A stretch of DNA of 64,000 bases from Cytophagaceae bacterium (GTDB lineage Bacteria > Bacteroidota > Bacteroidia > Cytophagales > Flexibacteraceae): the NCBI GenBank assembly GCA_027485575.1, contig JAIXQU010000051.1:1-64000 (forward strand), in the 5' to 3' direction. Under the pieces are notes generated by a model. That model had not been told where the DNA came from. It worked only from the letters and a program-made list of their open reading frames with translations, and made no database searches. Position numbers and translations under genes: made by a program. This document shows positions 10,766 to 19,754 of this stretch, piece after piece. Numbering within the stretch: position 1 is the stretch's first letter; every line of letters starts with the position of its first letter.

Positions 10766-11428
10766 ATGACGTATAGCCAATTGACGGAAGATGGTTCAAT
10801 AACACTTTTTTCTGAAAAGTTCAATGAAACCTACCATAGCCGAAAAGGGGCCTTAACAGAATCTCTTCATGTGTTTATTGAAACCGGATTGAAATACAAA
10901 TCTCTGGAAAAGAAAGAAATAAAAATTGGAGAAATCGGACTTGGTACGGGATTGAATGCAATTCTTAGCCTTGAATTTGCTCAAAAAACGGGACTTGATA
11001 TTGATTATTGTTCTATGGAAGCATTTCCCATTTCCAGTCAGCTTAAGCTTGAGATATTGGATAAATACCCCAAGGATTTTGTTAGTGAGTACCAAAAAAT
11101 CCTGAATCTTGAGGCAGGGAAAAGGGAACAGCTAAATAAATTTTTTGCTTTTTCCTGGTTCAATAGAAGTTGGCCTGATTTTAATCCCTTTTCTGATTTG
11201 GATGTTGTTTTTTATGATGCATTTGCACCCGATACTCAGCCAGAAATGTGGGATGAAGTTGCTTTGAATCAGGTGTTTAAATCATTAAATGAGGGTGGAA
11301 TTCTGGTTACCTATTGTGCCAAAGGATATGTTAAGCGGAATTTGAAAAAAGTTGGCTTTCAAATTGAAAGTCTCCCTGGACCTCCCGGAAAAAGAGAAAT
11401 GACAAGAGCAACCAAGAAGTTTATTTAA
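10766..11428 (+). CDS. mnmD: tRNA 5-methylaminomethyl-2-thiouridine methyltransferase-like (MnmD)
   Basis: EIGLGTGLNAILSLEFA; DVVFYDAFAPDTQPEMWDEVALNQVFKSLNEGGILVTYCAKG; RKREMTRA-like end. Confidence 0.87.
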   Translation: MTYSQLTEDGSITLFSEKFNETYHSRKGALTESLHVFIETGLKYKSLEKKEIKIGEIGLGTGLNAILSLEFAQKTGLDIDYCSMEAFPISSQLKLEILDKYPKDFVSEYQKILNLEAGKREQLNKFFAFSWFNRSWPDFNPFSDLDVVFYDAFAPDTQPEMWDEVALNQVFKSLNEGGILVTYCAKGYVKRNLKKVGFQIESLPGPPGKREMTRATKKFI

Positions 11429-11431
11429 CTT

Positions 11432-12922
11432 CTATTTTTTTAAAAAGAATTTGATTGGTTTCAAATTTGGTGGAAGTGTATCCTTTTTATAAGATTCTTT
11501 CAGTTTTAATGAAATTGGATTTAGATATCCGTAATCAATCTTTTGAATGGGTTGGAAATTGGATTGTGTGACGCCCTTTGTTGTGACTTTGGATATTTTT
11601 TTCTTTTTGATTATTGCTTTTTGGCTTGGTGATTTGGTGTTGTTGATTCCAACATTCGACTTTTCATCATTCCATAGAAAAGATTCAGAATCCCCAACGG
11701 CATACATTTCTGAAACGGAATCAGTTTTTGTCAACTGGATATAAGCTGCTGTTATCAGATTTACCCGTTTTGGCTTAGTGATCATAACCATCATTGAATT
11801 CCTTTTTGCCCGTATAATTTCTACCAGAGAATCTTTATAAATTTCAATTGTATCAGCCTCTATATACATAGAATCGTTTTGAATATGGGCATTACGAACC
11901 AGGAATATTTCTTTACTTTTTGGTGTTTTTATAATAGACAATGAATCGCCATATCCATCAAATTGTCCCCTGATGTTTATTTTATGGAAGAAATTATATC
12001 TTTCAACTGAATCCTCTTTTCTGGAAGTAAGAAAAGGCGAATAGATAAACAGCTCCTTTTTTTCCTTGTCCATAATTCTGGTTTTGGTGCTACCCTCCAT
12101 ATCCATGGCCTTTTTACCTAGAACGGCTTTTTGCCCGGATGAAATGATGGCAGAATCGGTAGACGCAATTTCAACATCTCCTTTTAACAAGTAATCATCA
12201 CCAGTTGGAATAATTTCTTTTGCTTTAATCTTGACGTCTTTTCTGGTTACCTGGGTGCCGGCACTTCTGGAAATTTTATTCGTTTTTAAGTCGATCTCAA
12301 TCATTTTGCCAGCGATTTCATCATTTTTCTTTTTGAAAATGATTCTTGCTTTCTTACTCATTTTGAGCAAGTTGGTAGATTTATCCAGATAAATGGTATC
12401 AGCTATTCCTTTAACCGTATCGTTTTCCCACTCAGCATGTCCAATTAATCTTAAATTTCTACTACCAGAGAAAATTATGCATCTATCAGATTTGAACCGA
12501 ATTCCGTTTGCTGTTCCACTTGTAAATGAATTGGAGGTAAGAATTTTGGTATTCATATCATACATAAATGCATTTGACTTGATTGCACCTTCTGCACTAT
12601 TTATCACCGCATTTCCAATTACATTGGCCAACTTTTTGGATGGATAATAAATACCAGAATCACCAGTAACCACCATGCCGTTACTTCTTAAAGTGAAATC
12701 TCCTTTTAAAATGGCCCTTTTAGGATTTTGATAAATATCCGCATGACGGGCCTTAATTGTATCCTCGGGATTGCGCAGTTCTATTTCACCATCAATGGTT
12801 TTATGATCAGCAGATTTTAACTCCTTTCCCTTCCAGAAAATCTGTTGGGCATTTGAATGGAGCACCAAAATAAAAAAAAAGAGGCTAAAAGCCCCTTTTG
12901 TTGAAAAAATAGTCCTAATCAA
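11432..12922 (-). CDS. OstA/LptA-like protein (exported)
   Basis: Signal peptide then OstA repeats (DIYQNPKRAILKGDFTLRSNGMVVTGDSGIYYPSKKLANVIGNAVI). TTG start 2 nt after the rplT stop. Confidence 0.78.
   Translation of the reverse strand: MIRTIFSTKGAFSLFFFILVLHSNAQQIFWKGKELKSADHKTIDGEIELRNPEDTIKARHADIYQNPKRAILKGDFTLRSNGMVVTGDSGIYYPSKKLANVIGNAVINSAEGAIKSNAFMYDMNTKILTSNSFTSGTANGIRFKSDRCIIFSGSRNLRLIGHAEWENDTVKGIADTIYLDKSTNLLKMSKKARIIFKKKNDEIAGKMIEIDLKTNKISRSAGTQVTRKDVKIKAKEIIPTGDDYLLKGDVEIASTDSAIISSGQKAVLGKKAMDMEGSTKTRIMDKEKKELFIYSPFLTSRKEDSVERYNFFHKINIRGQFDGYGDSLSIIKTPKSKEIFLVRNAHIQNDSMYIEADTIEIYKDSLVEIIRAKRNSMMVMITKPKRVNLITAAYIQLTKTDSVSEMYAVGDSESFLWNDEKSNVGINNTKSPSQKAIIKKKKISKVTTKGVTQSNFQPIQKIDYGYLNPISLKLKESYKKDTLPPNLKPIKFFLKK
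12871..12897 (-). terminator. intrinsic-terminator-like hairpin for the infC-rpmI-rplT unit, inside the OstA-like ORF
   Basis: Minus strand AAAAGGGGCT-TTT-AGCCTCT-TTTTTTTT: 7-bp stem with one G-U pair, 3-nt loop, 8-9 T tract. Confidence 0.6.
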
Positions 12923-12924
12923 AA

Positions 12925-13260
12925 TCAGGCAAACAATTTTTTGAAATCTTCTGGTTTTTCAAATGCAAGATATGCAAGAACCTTTCGGTCTAATACAATA
13001 TTTCTCTTTTTGAGGTCACCAATAAATTTGGAGTAAGACATTCCGTTTTGTCTTGCTGCTGCATTGATCCTTTGAATCCAAAGGGCACGGAATTCTCTTT
13101 TGTTGGCTTTCCTATCCCTGTAGGCGTATACCAATCCTTTTTCAACTGCATTTTTTGCTACAGTCCAAACATTTTTTCTGCGACCAAAATACCCTTTGGC
13201 CAATTTCAGAATTTTCTTTCTTCTCGCTTTGGAGGCTACGTGATTTACTGATCTAGGCAT
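12925..13260 (-). CDS. rplT: 50S ribosomal protein L20
   Basis: [51 protein letters not shown]. Confidence 0.97.
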   Translation of the reverse strand: MPRSVNHVASKARRKKILKLAKGYFGRRKNVWTVAKNAVEKGLVYAYRDRKANKREFRALWIQRINAAARQNGMSYSKFIGDLKKRNIVLDRKVLAYLAFEKPEDFKKLFA

Positions 13261-13263
13261 GAC

Positions 13264-13452
13264 TTAAAGCATTTTTTTAATGTTGGCCGCTTCAGAAGCG
13301 GATACTAAACCTGTGTGCGTCAACGCTCTTTTACGTTTCGTTGACTTTTTTGTCAAGATATGACTCTTGAAGGCGTGCTTTCTTTTCACCTTGCCGGTGG
13401 CGGTGAGGGCGAAGCGCTTTTTTACGCCTGATTTCGATTTTAACTTCGGCAT
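13264..13452 (-). CDS. rpmI: 50S ribosomal protein L35
   Basis: [42 protein letters not shown]. Confidence 0.96.
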   Translation of the reverse strand: MPKLKSKSGVKKRFALTATGKVKRKHAFKSHILTKKSTKRKRALTHTGLVSASEAANIKKML

Positions 13453-13457
13453 TTTTT

Positions 13458-13976
13458 TTATTTTTTCGGTTTCGGAGCCATAATTAAAAACATTCTTTTT
13501 CCTTCCAGTTTTGGTTCCATTTCTACCTTTCCGTCTTCGGTAAGGGCAGCGGTAAACCTCGCCAGCAAGTCTCTTCCACGGTCAGAAAATACAATGGAGC
13601 GTCCTACAAAATGTACATAAGCTTTAATCTTTGCACCTTCAGCAAGAAAGGCTTTGGCGTGTTTAACTTTGAAATCAAAATCATGTTCATTGGTGTTTGG
13701 ACCAAATCTAATTTCTTTGAGGACAACTTTAACCGCTTTCGCTTTCAGCTCCTTATTTTTCTTTTTCTGCTCGTATTTGAACTTTGAGAAATCGACAATC
13801 CGACAAACAGGTGGGCTTGCTCCAGGGGCTATTTCTACCAAATCAAGTCCCTGGTCTGCAGCCATGTCAAGGGCTACTTCAATAGGGTAGATTCCGATTT
13901 CTACGTTTTCTCCTGTTACCCGTACTTCTTTGGCAGTTATACGGCCATTGACTCTGTTGCTTATCTCGTCTCTCAA
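13458..13976 (-). CDS. infC: translation initiation factor IF-3
   Basis: [21 protein letters not shown]...; [26 protein letters not shown]; noncanonical TTG start. Confidence 0.96.
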   Translation of the reverse strand: MRDEISNRVNGRITAKEVRVTGENVEIGIYPIEVALDMAADQGLDLVEIAPGASPPVCRIVDFSKFKYEQKKKNKELKAKAVKVVLKEIRFGPNTNEHDFDFKVKHAKAFLAEGAKIKAYVHFVGRSIVFSDRGRDLLARFTAALTEDGKVEMEPKLEGKRMFLIMAPKPKK

Positions 13977-13998
13977 GCAGTGTTTTTAATAAGGGCCG

Positions 13999-14006
13999 CA
14001 AATATA
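13999..14006 (-). promoter_or_regulatory. candidate Bacteroidota -7 promoter element (TAnnTTTG) for infC
   Basis: Minus strand TATATTTG 23 nt upstream of the infC start; no clear -33 box. Confidence 0.4.
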
Positions 14007-14013
14007 TGAAAAA

Positions 14014-14394
14014 TCAATTAATTGCCTTTAAATCAAATTTAATTTTTAAAAGTTCTTTGAAATCTTCCCCAATTTGCTTCATATCGTCATCGTCAGACTC
14101 AAACTCCCATACAATTTTTCCGTTATGACCTTGGCTTACAAGGGATTCAATCATTTTTGCACATCGGAACAGATATTCGTTCGCTGTAGAATTGAAATAA
14201 CTTAATGAAAAAATCAAGATTGTTTCCTTTGAAGGAAGACTTGAATAGTCTGTTAGCCATGCAGTTAAAGGGCTAAAATATTGAAATGGATTTTCTGGAA
14301 AAACCCGGCCTCTTATAGATAAAATGCCAGTTTCTCCATCAAAATCTATTGCCGGAGTTTTAAAGCTTGGTTCAATAATTAATCTATTCATCAA
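14014..14394 (-). CDS. SiaC-like regulatory phosphoprotein (DUF1987)
   Basis: TPAIDFDGETGILSIRGRVFPENPFQYFSPLTAWLTDY... SYFNSTANEYLFRCAKMIESL...GKIVWEFESDDDDMKQIGEDFKELL matches DUF1987 architecture. Confidence 0.75.
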   Translation of the reverse strand: MMNRLIIEPSFKTPAIDFDGETGILSIRGRVFPENPFQYFSPLTAWLTDYSSLPSKETILIFSLSYFNSTANEYLFRCAKMIESLVSQGHNGKIVWEFESDDDDMKQIGEDFKELLKIKFDLKAIN

Positions 14395-14872
14395 TCGGAA
14401 ACGAGAATGCTAGGTAAATAATATCTGGCGAATTTGACCGTGTAAATTTTTTAAAATACTTTTCCTTTGAATACCTAAAACAAAAATCCAGACCAAAGTC
14501 TCCTTGATTTTTGCCATTTGAATCAGTTTTTTCAACCAATTTCCTCATAAAGTTTATTCTGGCATCTTTAGAGTCTCTTAAGCTAAAAAATTTTTTTTCA
14601 GCCAGATCGAGTTTTTCTTTTCTGCAAAAATTGATTGAAACTATTCTCACTTTATCAGAGGAATCAACAGTTATCCTCAACAGACCTAAGTGATTTGGAT
14701 GCCGGTGGCTTACCAGATTCTGGTATAGTTCCATCCCAATTCTGAATATTTTTCTTTGAGAAGCAATAGGCAGGCCGAGGTTTTTGGTTTGATTATCAAG
14801 ATACTCAGACGCCTGACTATCATTTCTTTTGTCATCTTTTGAAAGCAATATTTGAAATGATTTTTCTTTCAT
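14384..14872 (-). CDS. divergent SiaB-like (anti-sigma/ATPase-like) protein
   Basis: RKIFRIGMELYQNLVSH N-box-like segment; overlaps the SiaC-like ORF by 11 nt in the same direction. Confidence 0.55.
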   Translation of the reverse strand: MKEKSFQILLSKDDKRNDSQASEYLDNQTKNLGLPIASQRKIFRIGMELYQNLVSHRHPNHLGLLRITVDSSDKVRIVSINFCRKEKLDLAEKKFFSLRDSKDARINFMRKLVEKTDSNGKNQGDFGLDFCFRYSKEKYFKKFTRSNSPDIIYLAFSFPIDE

Positions 14873-14997
14873 TCTGTGTCTGCTTTGGTCAGGCTTAAGC
14901 TTAAATTTTATTGGATATTTCTTTTAATACTGATTACCCGATAAAGGTAAGAATCATTTATTTAAACGCACCAAAATATATTCTCTTAAGCTCAAAT

Positions 14998-15011
14998 CTG
15001 ATTTGTATCAG
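14998..15011. promoter_or_regulatory. candidate CRP/FNR-family operator upstream of ccoS
   Basis: Perfect dyad CTGAT-TTGT-ATCAG (compare FNR TTGAT-N4-ATCAA), 79 nt upstream of the ccoS ATG. Confidence 0.5.
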
Positions 15012-15090
15012 CCTTCAAGCTAAGATTTCTCATAAAGCTCAGCCATGTAATTTACATGATTTGCCTCACAATTTTTAATTATTCCAAAGT

Positions 15091-15249
15091 ATGAACATTA
15101 TTTTCTTGCTCATCGGCATTAGTCTTTTGGTTGGAACCGCATTTCTTATTGGTTTTTTCTGGGCTTTCAATACCGGCCAATTTGACGATACATGCACACC
15201 AGGAATGAGAATAGTAGACTCCACTGAAGAAGTTGAATTTGAAAACTAA
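15091..15249 (+). CDS. ccoS: cbb3-type cytochrome oxidase assembly protein CcoS
   Basis: 52-aa ORF absent from the supplied track: MNIIFLLIGISLLVGTAFLIGFFWAFNTGQFDDTCTPGMRIVDSTEEVEFEN; CcoS pattern FxWAxxxGQFDD, directly upstream of ccoNO. Confidence 0.88.
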   Translation: MNIIFLLIGISLLVGTAFLIGFFWAFNTGQFDDTCTPGMRIVDSTEEVEFEN

Positions 15250-15298
15250 GAAATAGAAATCCGGAACCAATCATCAATAAACGAAATTCGATTTTGTT

Positions 15299-17452
15299 AT
15301 GAACCATTTAGAAAGCAATGAAATAGAGACCTTTACTTATGACAATACAATTGTCAGAAACTTTGGTCTTGCGACAATTATTTTTGGAATTATTGGGATG
15401 ACAGTTGGCTTATTGGTTGCATTTCAATTGGTTTTTCCTGCCCTTAATTTTGGGATACCCTACACTTCATTTGGTAGAATCAGGCCGTTGCACACCAACG
15501 CGGTAATTTTTGCATTTGTCGGAAATGCAATTTTTATGGGTATTTACCATTCTCTTCAAAGACTTTGCAAGACCCGAATGTTCAGCAATGCCCTTTCTCA
15601 AATCCATTTTTGGGGCTGGCAATTGATAATTTTATCTGCAGCTCTTTCCTTACCTCTCGGTTATACAACCTCAAAAGAATATGCTGAATTAGAGTGGCCG
15701 ATAGATATTGCCATCACCTTGATCTGGGTGGCATTTGGTGTCAATCTTTTTGGAACCATAATTAAAAGACGGGAAAGACACCTTTATGTAGCCATCTGGT
15801 TTTACATCGCCACTTTCGTTACTGTAGCAGTTTTACACATTGTAAACTCTTTTGAAATGCCTGTCAGCTTTCTTAAAAGCTATTCTTTTTATGCAGGTGT
15901 TCAGGATGCGTTGGTTCAATGGTGGTATGGTCACAATGCGGTAGCATTCTTTCTCACGACACCATTTCTTGGGTTAATGTATTATTATTTACCCAAAATG
16001 TCGAATCGGCCGGTCTATTCTTACCGGTTAAGCATACTCCATTTCTGGGCTTTGATATTTATTTATATCTGGGCAGGGCCTCACCATTTATTGTATAGCA
16101 CATTACCAGATTGGGCTCAATCTTTGGGAACCGTATTTTCAATAATGCTTATTGCGCCGAGTTGGGGTGGTATGATCAATGGTTTATTAACCCTAAGAGG
16201 CGCATGGGATAAAGTAAGGCAAGATGATATTTTGAAGTTTATGGTGGTAGGTATCACATGCTATGGCATGGCTACCCTTGAAGGACCATTGTTGTCTCTT
16301 AGAAATGTTAATGCCATAGCGCACTTCACAGATTGGATTGTGGCTCATGTGCACGTAGGCGCATTGGGATGGAATGGTTTTCTAACTTTTGCCATGCTCT
16401 ATTATATCATCCCCAAAATTTACAGAACGGAATTATATTCTAAAAAAATGATGTCTGTACACTTTTGGTTGGGGACCCTGGGAATCCTTTTCTATGCCAT
16501 TCCGATGTATTTTTCAGGGTTTACCCAAGGTTTGATGTGGAAAGAATTTGGTGAAGAAGGTGTTTTAAAGTATCCAAATTTCCTTGAAACCACCATTCAG
16601 ATTATTCCATTACACCTGATGAGAGCTATTGGGGGAACTTTCTATCTGGCCGGTGTAATTGTGATGACAGTAAATATTGTCAGGACCATGCTTGCAGGCA
16701 GTTTACTAAGAGAAGAAAATGCAAGTGCACCAGCCTTGGCACCAAATTTTGTGCCTACCGGTGAATCTTTAGGCTGGCACAGGGTTATTGAAAGAAGACC
16801 AATTCAAATGCTTATCCTAAGCCTATTGGTAATATTAATTGGTACAGCAGCAGAGTTAATCCCTACCTTCTTAATCAACAACACCGAGGCTGGAATAGAA
16901 GCAGTAAAACCCTATTCTCCCTTAGAGCTTGCGGGCAGAGATTTGTATATCCGGGAAGGTTGTGTTGGTTGCCATAGCCAATTGGTAAGGCCTTTTCGGT
17001 CAGAAACAGAGCGTTATGGAGATTATTCCAAAATGGGGGAATTTGCCTATGATCATCCTTTTTTATGGGGTTCAAAAAGGACAGGCCCTGATCTGCACCG
17101 ACAGGGTGGAAAGTATCCGAACTCATGGCATTTCCACCACATGAATGAACCTTCAACCATGTCTCCCGGCTCTATCATGCCTGCATATCCCTGGTTGATT
17201 ACCAATACTTTAGACCAGTCAGATTTAAAAGCCAAAATCAATGCGCTTCGTTCCGTTGGTGTGCCATATGAGCCGGGATTTGAAGACCTGGCCTTGAACG
17301 ATGCCAATGAGCAGGCAAAAGTGATTTCCTCATCATTGAAAACTGAAGGGGTTAATGTACTTCCCGACAAGGAAATTGTAGCGATGATTGCCTATCTTCA
17401 AAGACTAGGTACCGACATAAAAAAGGCCAATGCAGAAGCCAGTGTAAAGTAA
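15299..17452 (+). CDS. ccoNO: cbb3-type cytochrome c oxidase, fused subunits I and II (CcoN-CcoO)
   Basis: Heme-copper oxidase N-domain (WWYGHNAVAFFLTTPFLGLMYYYLPK) followed by a CcoO domain with EGCVGCHSQLVRPFRSE. Confidence 0.95.
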   Translation: MNHLESNEIETFTYDNTIVRNFGLATIIFGIIGMTVGLLVAFQLVFPALNFGIPYTSFGRIRPLHTNAVIFAFVGNAIFMGIYHSLQRLCKTRMFSNALSQIHFWGWQLIILSAALSLPLGYTTSKEYAELEWPIDIAITLIWVAFGVNLFGTIIKRRERHLYVAIWFYIATFVTVAVLHIVNSFEMPVSFLKSYSFYAGVQDALVQWWYGHNAVAFFLTTPFLGLMYYYLPKMSNRPVYSYRLSILHFWALIFIYIWAGPHHLLYSTLPDWAQSLGTVFSIMLIAPSWGGMINGLLTLRGAWDKVRQDDILKFMVVGITCYGMATLEGPLLSLRNVNAIAHFTDWIVAHVHVGALGWNGFLTFAMLYYIIPKIYRTELYSKKMMSVHFWLGTLGILFYAIPMYFSGFTQGLMWKEFGEEGVLKYPNFLETTIQIIPLHLMRAIGGTFYLAGVIVMTVNIVRTMLAGSLLREENASAPALAPNFVPTGESLGWHRVIERRPIQMLILSLLVILIGTAAELIPTFLINNTEAGIEAVKPYSPLELAGRDLYIREGCVGCHSQLVRPFRSETERYGDYSKMGEFAYDHPFLWGSKRTGPDLHRQGGKYPNSWHFHHMNEPSTMSPGSIMPAYPWLITNTLDQSDLKAKINALRSVGVPYEPGFEDLALNDANEQAKVISSSLKTEGVNVLPDKEIVAMIAYLQRLGTDIKKANAEASVK

Positions 17453-17492
17453 TTATTTAAAAAATCAGATAACTTAAAATTCGTATTTCATT

Positions 17493-17678
17493 ATGTTCAG
17501 GCAATTTCTTCAACAGGTTCCAGGGGCCGATTTTTACATGATTGGCTCACTGATGATTTTTTTGGTATTCTTTTTTGGTGTTGGTCTTTATCTTCTAACC
17601 GGGGATAAAGAAAAATTTGAGGAAATGGCGCAACTTCCTTTGAATCAGAATATAAATGAAATCAATAATAACAATTAA
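17493..17678 (+). CDS. CcoQ-like small membrane subunit
   Basis: 61 aa, one TM helix, located between ccoNO and ccoP. Confidence 0.6.
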   Translation: MFRQFLQQVPGADFYMIGSLMIFLVFFFGVGLYLLTGDKEKFEEMAQLPLNQNINEINNNN

Positions 17679-17689
17679 TTAGGAAGGTC

Positions 17690-18541
17690 ATGAAAAAGGT
17701 GTTCGGTTTATTTTTGATATTGGCATTTCCTTTTTCTGGAATAGGCCAGGATATTGCCAAAGAAAGCGCATTAACTGAAAATGAAATGTTGACTGGTGCT
17801 GCTTTGGTCGTCCTTGGATTTACAGTATTGTTGGTCTTTGTTTTGGTCCTTTTGTTGATAAAGTTAAAAAATACCCTGAATCCTTTGATCCAAAGAACTG
17901 AGGAAGAAGAACTTTATGAAGAACAGGATTTATGGAGCAAACTTTTTCAACTCAGACCCCTGGCGCTTGAGGAAAAACTAGTTATGGCTCATTCCTATGA
18001 TGGAATCGAGGAGCTCGATAATCCAACCCCGCCCTGGTTTATGTTTTTGTTTTATTCCACCATTTTGTTTGGCGCCATTTATTGGGTGGTTTACCATGGT
18101 CTAGGCGATGGAAAAATTATGGAGAATGAATATGCAGCCCAGGTTAAGGATGCAGAAATTGTTAGGGAAATTTATTTGAAAAAGTTTGCCAATTCAGTAA
18201 ATGAAAGCAATGTGACTCTTGTTACCAAAAAGGACCAAATTCTGGAGGGCAAACAAATCTATGACAATAATTGTGTGGCATGCCATAGTTCCGGAGGGGA
18301 GGGAAAAGTTGGTCCAAATCTGACAGATGATTATTATTTGCATGGTGCTGGTATAAAAAACATTTTTCATACCGTTTCTGAAGGGGTCCCTGAAAAAGGT
18401 ATGATTGCCTGGAAAAAGCAACTCAATCCGCTTCAAATACAATTGGTTTCCAGTTATGTCATAACCTTGAAAGGGACAACTCCTGCAAATCCTAAAGCCC
18501 CTCAAGGAGTAAAGGAGGGAACTCAACAGGCAGGATTATAA
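17690..18541 (+). CDS. ccoP: cbb3-type cytochrome c oxidase subunit III (CcoP)
   Basis: Bipartite TM N-terminus with NPTPPWFMFLFYSTILFGAIYWVVYH; one CXXCH (NNCVACHSSGGEGKVGPNL). Confidence 0.92.
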   Translation: MKKVFGLFLILAFPFSGIGQDIAKESALTENEMLTGAALVVLGFTVLLVFVLVLLLIKLKNTLNPLIQRTEEEELYEEQDLWSKLFQLRPLALEEKLVMAHSYDGIEELDNPTPPWFMFLFYSTILFGAIYWVVYHGLGDGKIMENEYAAQVKDAEIVREIYLKKFANSVNESNVTLVTKKDQILEGKQIYDNNCVACHSSGGEGKVGPNLTDDYYLHGAGIKNIFHTVSEGVPEKGMIAWKKQLNPLQIQLVSSYVITLKGTTPANPKAPQGVKEGTQQAGL

Positions 18542-18613
18542 GAGCTGGTAATTTTATAAATTGTTCATAACCAGAATTTAAGCAGGTATTTACGCAGCAG
18601 AATTTATTCAACC

Positions 18614-19360
18614 ATGTATATATTAATTTTCTTTTTAGCACATTGGTATTTAAGTCTTTTTGCCCAAACATTTTTTCTGCACCGCTATGCTGCCCATGCC
18701 ATGTTTACGATGCACAAAACCTGGGAGAAGTTCTTTTATATATGCACCTATATTTTTCAAGGTTCATCTTTCCTGAGTCCAAAAGCGTACGGTGTCATGC
18801 ATCGTTTGCATCATGCTTTTGCAGACACTGAAAAAGATCCGCACTCACCTTCTTATTCAAAAAACTTGCTGGATATGATGTGGAAAACAAAAAATATATA
18901 CAATGATATTTTGAACAACAGAGCCAATATTGAAGCTAAATTTCTAAAAAATGTTCCTGATTGGAGGCCCATTGAATGGCTTGGTGACCAATGGTTCTCG
19001 AGGGTATTATGGGGAACCTTGTATACTCTTTTCTACATTCAGTTTGCGACAGCTTGGTGGCAGTTTTTGCTTTTGCCAATTCACTATTTGATGGGGCCGG
19101 TTCACGGTGCCATCATCAATTGGTTTGCCCACAAGTTTGGATATGTCAATTTCAAGGTAAATGATACAGCCAGAAATCTTTTGCCATTAGATTTTTTAAT
19201 GATGGGAGAAAGCTACCATAACAACCACCATAAATTTGGAGGAAGGCCCAACTTTGGAATTCGATGGTTCGAATTGGACCCAACCTATCCGGTGTTGCTT
19301 TTGCTTGATTTTTTACATGTCATCAGGCTTAAAGCCAACAACGATTTGAAAATATTTTAA
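18614..19360 (+). CDS. acyl-CoA/fatty acid desaturase family protein
   Basis: Histidine boxes HRYAAHAMF, HRLHHAFADTEKDPHSP, ESYHNNHHKFGGRP. Confidence 0.88.
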   Translation: MYILIFFLAHWYLSLFAQTFFLHRYAAHAMFTMHKTWEKFFYICTYIFQGSSFLSPKAYGVMHRLHHAFADTEKDPHSPSYSKNLLDMMWKTKNIYNDILNNRANIEAKFLKNVPDWRPIEWLGDQWFSRVLWGTLYTLFYIQFATAWWQFLLLPIHYLMGPVHGAIINWFAHKFGYVNFKVNDTARNLLPLDFLMMGESYHNNHHKFGGRPNFGIRWFELDPTYPVLLLLDFLHVIRLKANNDLKIF

Positions 19361-19403
19361 GGTGCAGGAGTAGAAAAATTAGCGCAAAAGTTGATTTTTC
19401 ACA

Positions 19404-19489
19404 TTACAATAAGGCCACATCCAACCCTACTTCTTCCTTCATCGCCTTCAAAAATCGTCACTTGGATTTTCTTTTAGATAGTGCTAAAA
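19404..19489 (-). pseudogene. decayed second copy of the dnaE 3' end
   Basis: Minus strand reads NPSDDF(frameshift)LKAMKEEVGLDVALL* versus the DnaE end NPSDDFLKAMKEEVGLEVSLL*; the differences are mostly synonymous. Confidence 0.8.
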
Positions 19490-19496
19490 CCTTCTT

Positions 19497-19754
19497 TTAT
19501 GGTTTAACAAAACTTAAAAATCCTTCCGTAGAAAGGTCTTCATTTAACTCTTCCCAATGTAGCCATTTGCCTTCATTCCACAATTCAAATGATTGACGCT
19601 GGGTATCGGTGCCATTTTCAAGTATGGGATACCATGATAAGGGGTGGCCGAAAATCCGCTGATCATTCATTTTTACAAAAATATAACCATCCTGAAACCA
19701 GACTTTTTCAGCTTTAAGTCCCGAAGGTTTCAACGTTTGAAGTAAGCTTTCCAT
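19497..19754 (-). CDS. DUF2442-like protein
   Basis: VWFQDGYIFVKMNDQRIFGHPLSWYPILENGTDTQRQSFELWNEGKWLHWEELNEDLSTEGFL fits DUF2442. Confidence 0.75.
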   Translation of the reverse strand: MESLLQTLKPSGLKAEKVWFQDGYIFVKMNDQRIFGHPLSWYPILENGTDTQRQSFELWNEGKWLHWEELNEDLSTEGFLSFVKP

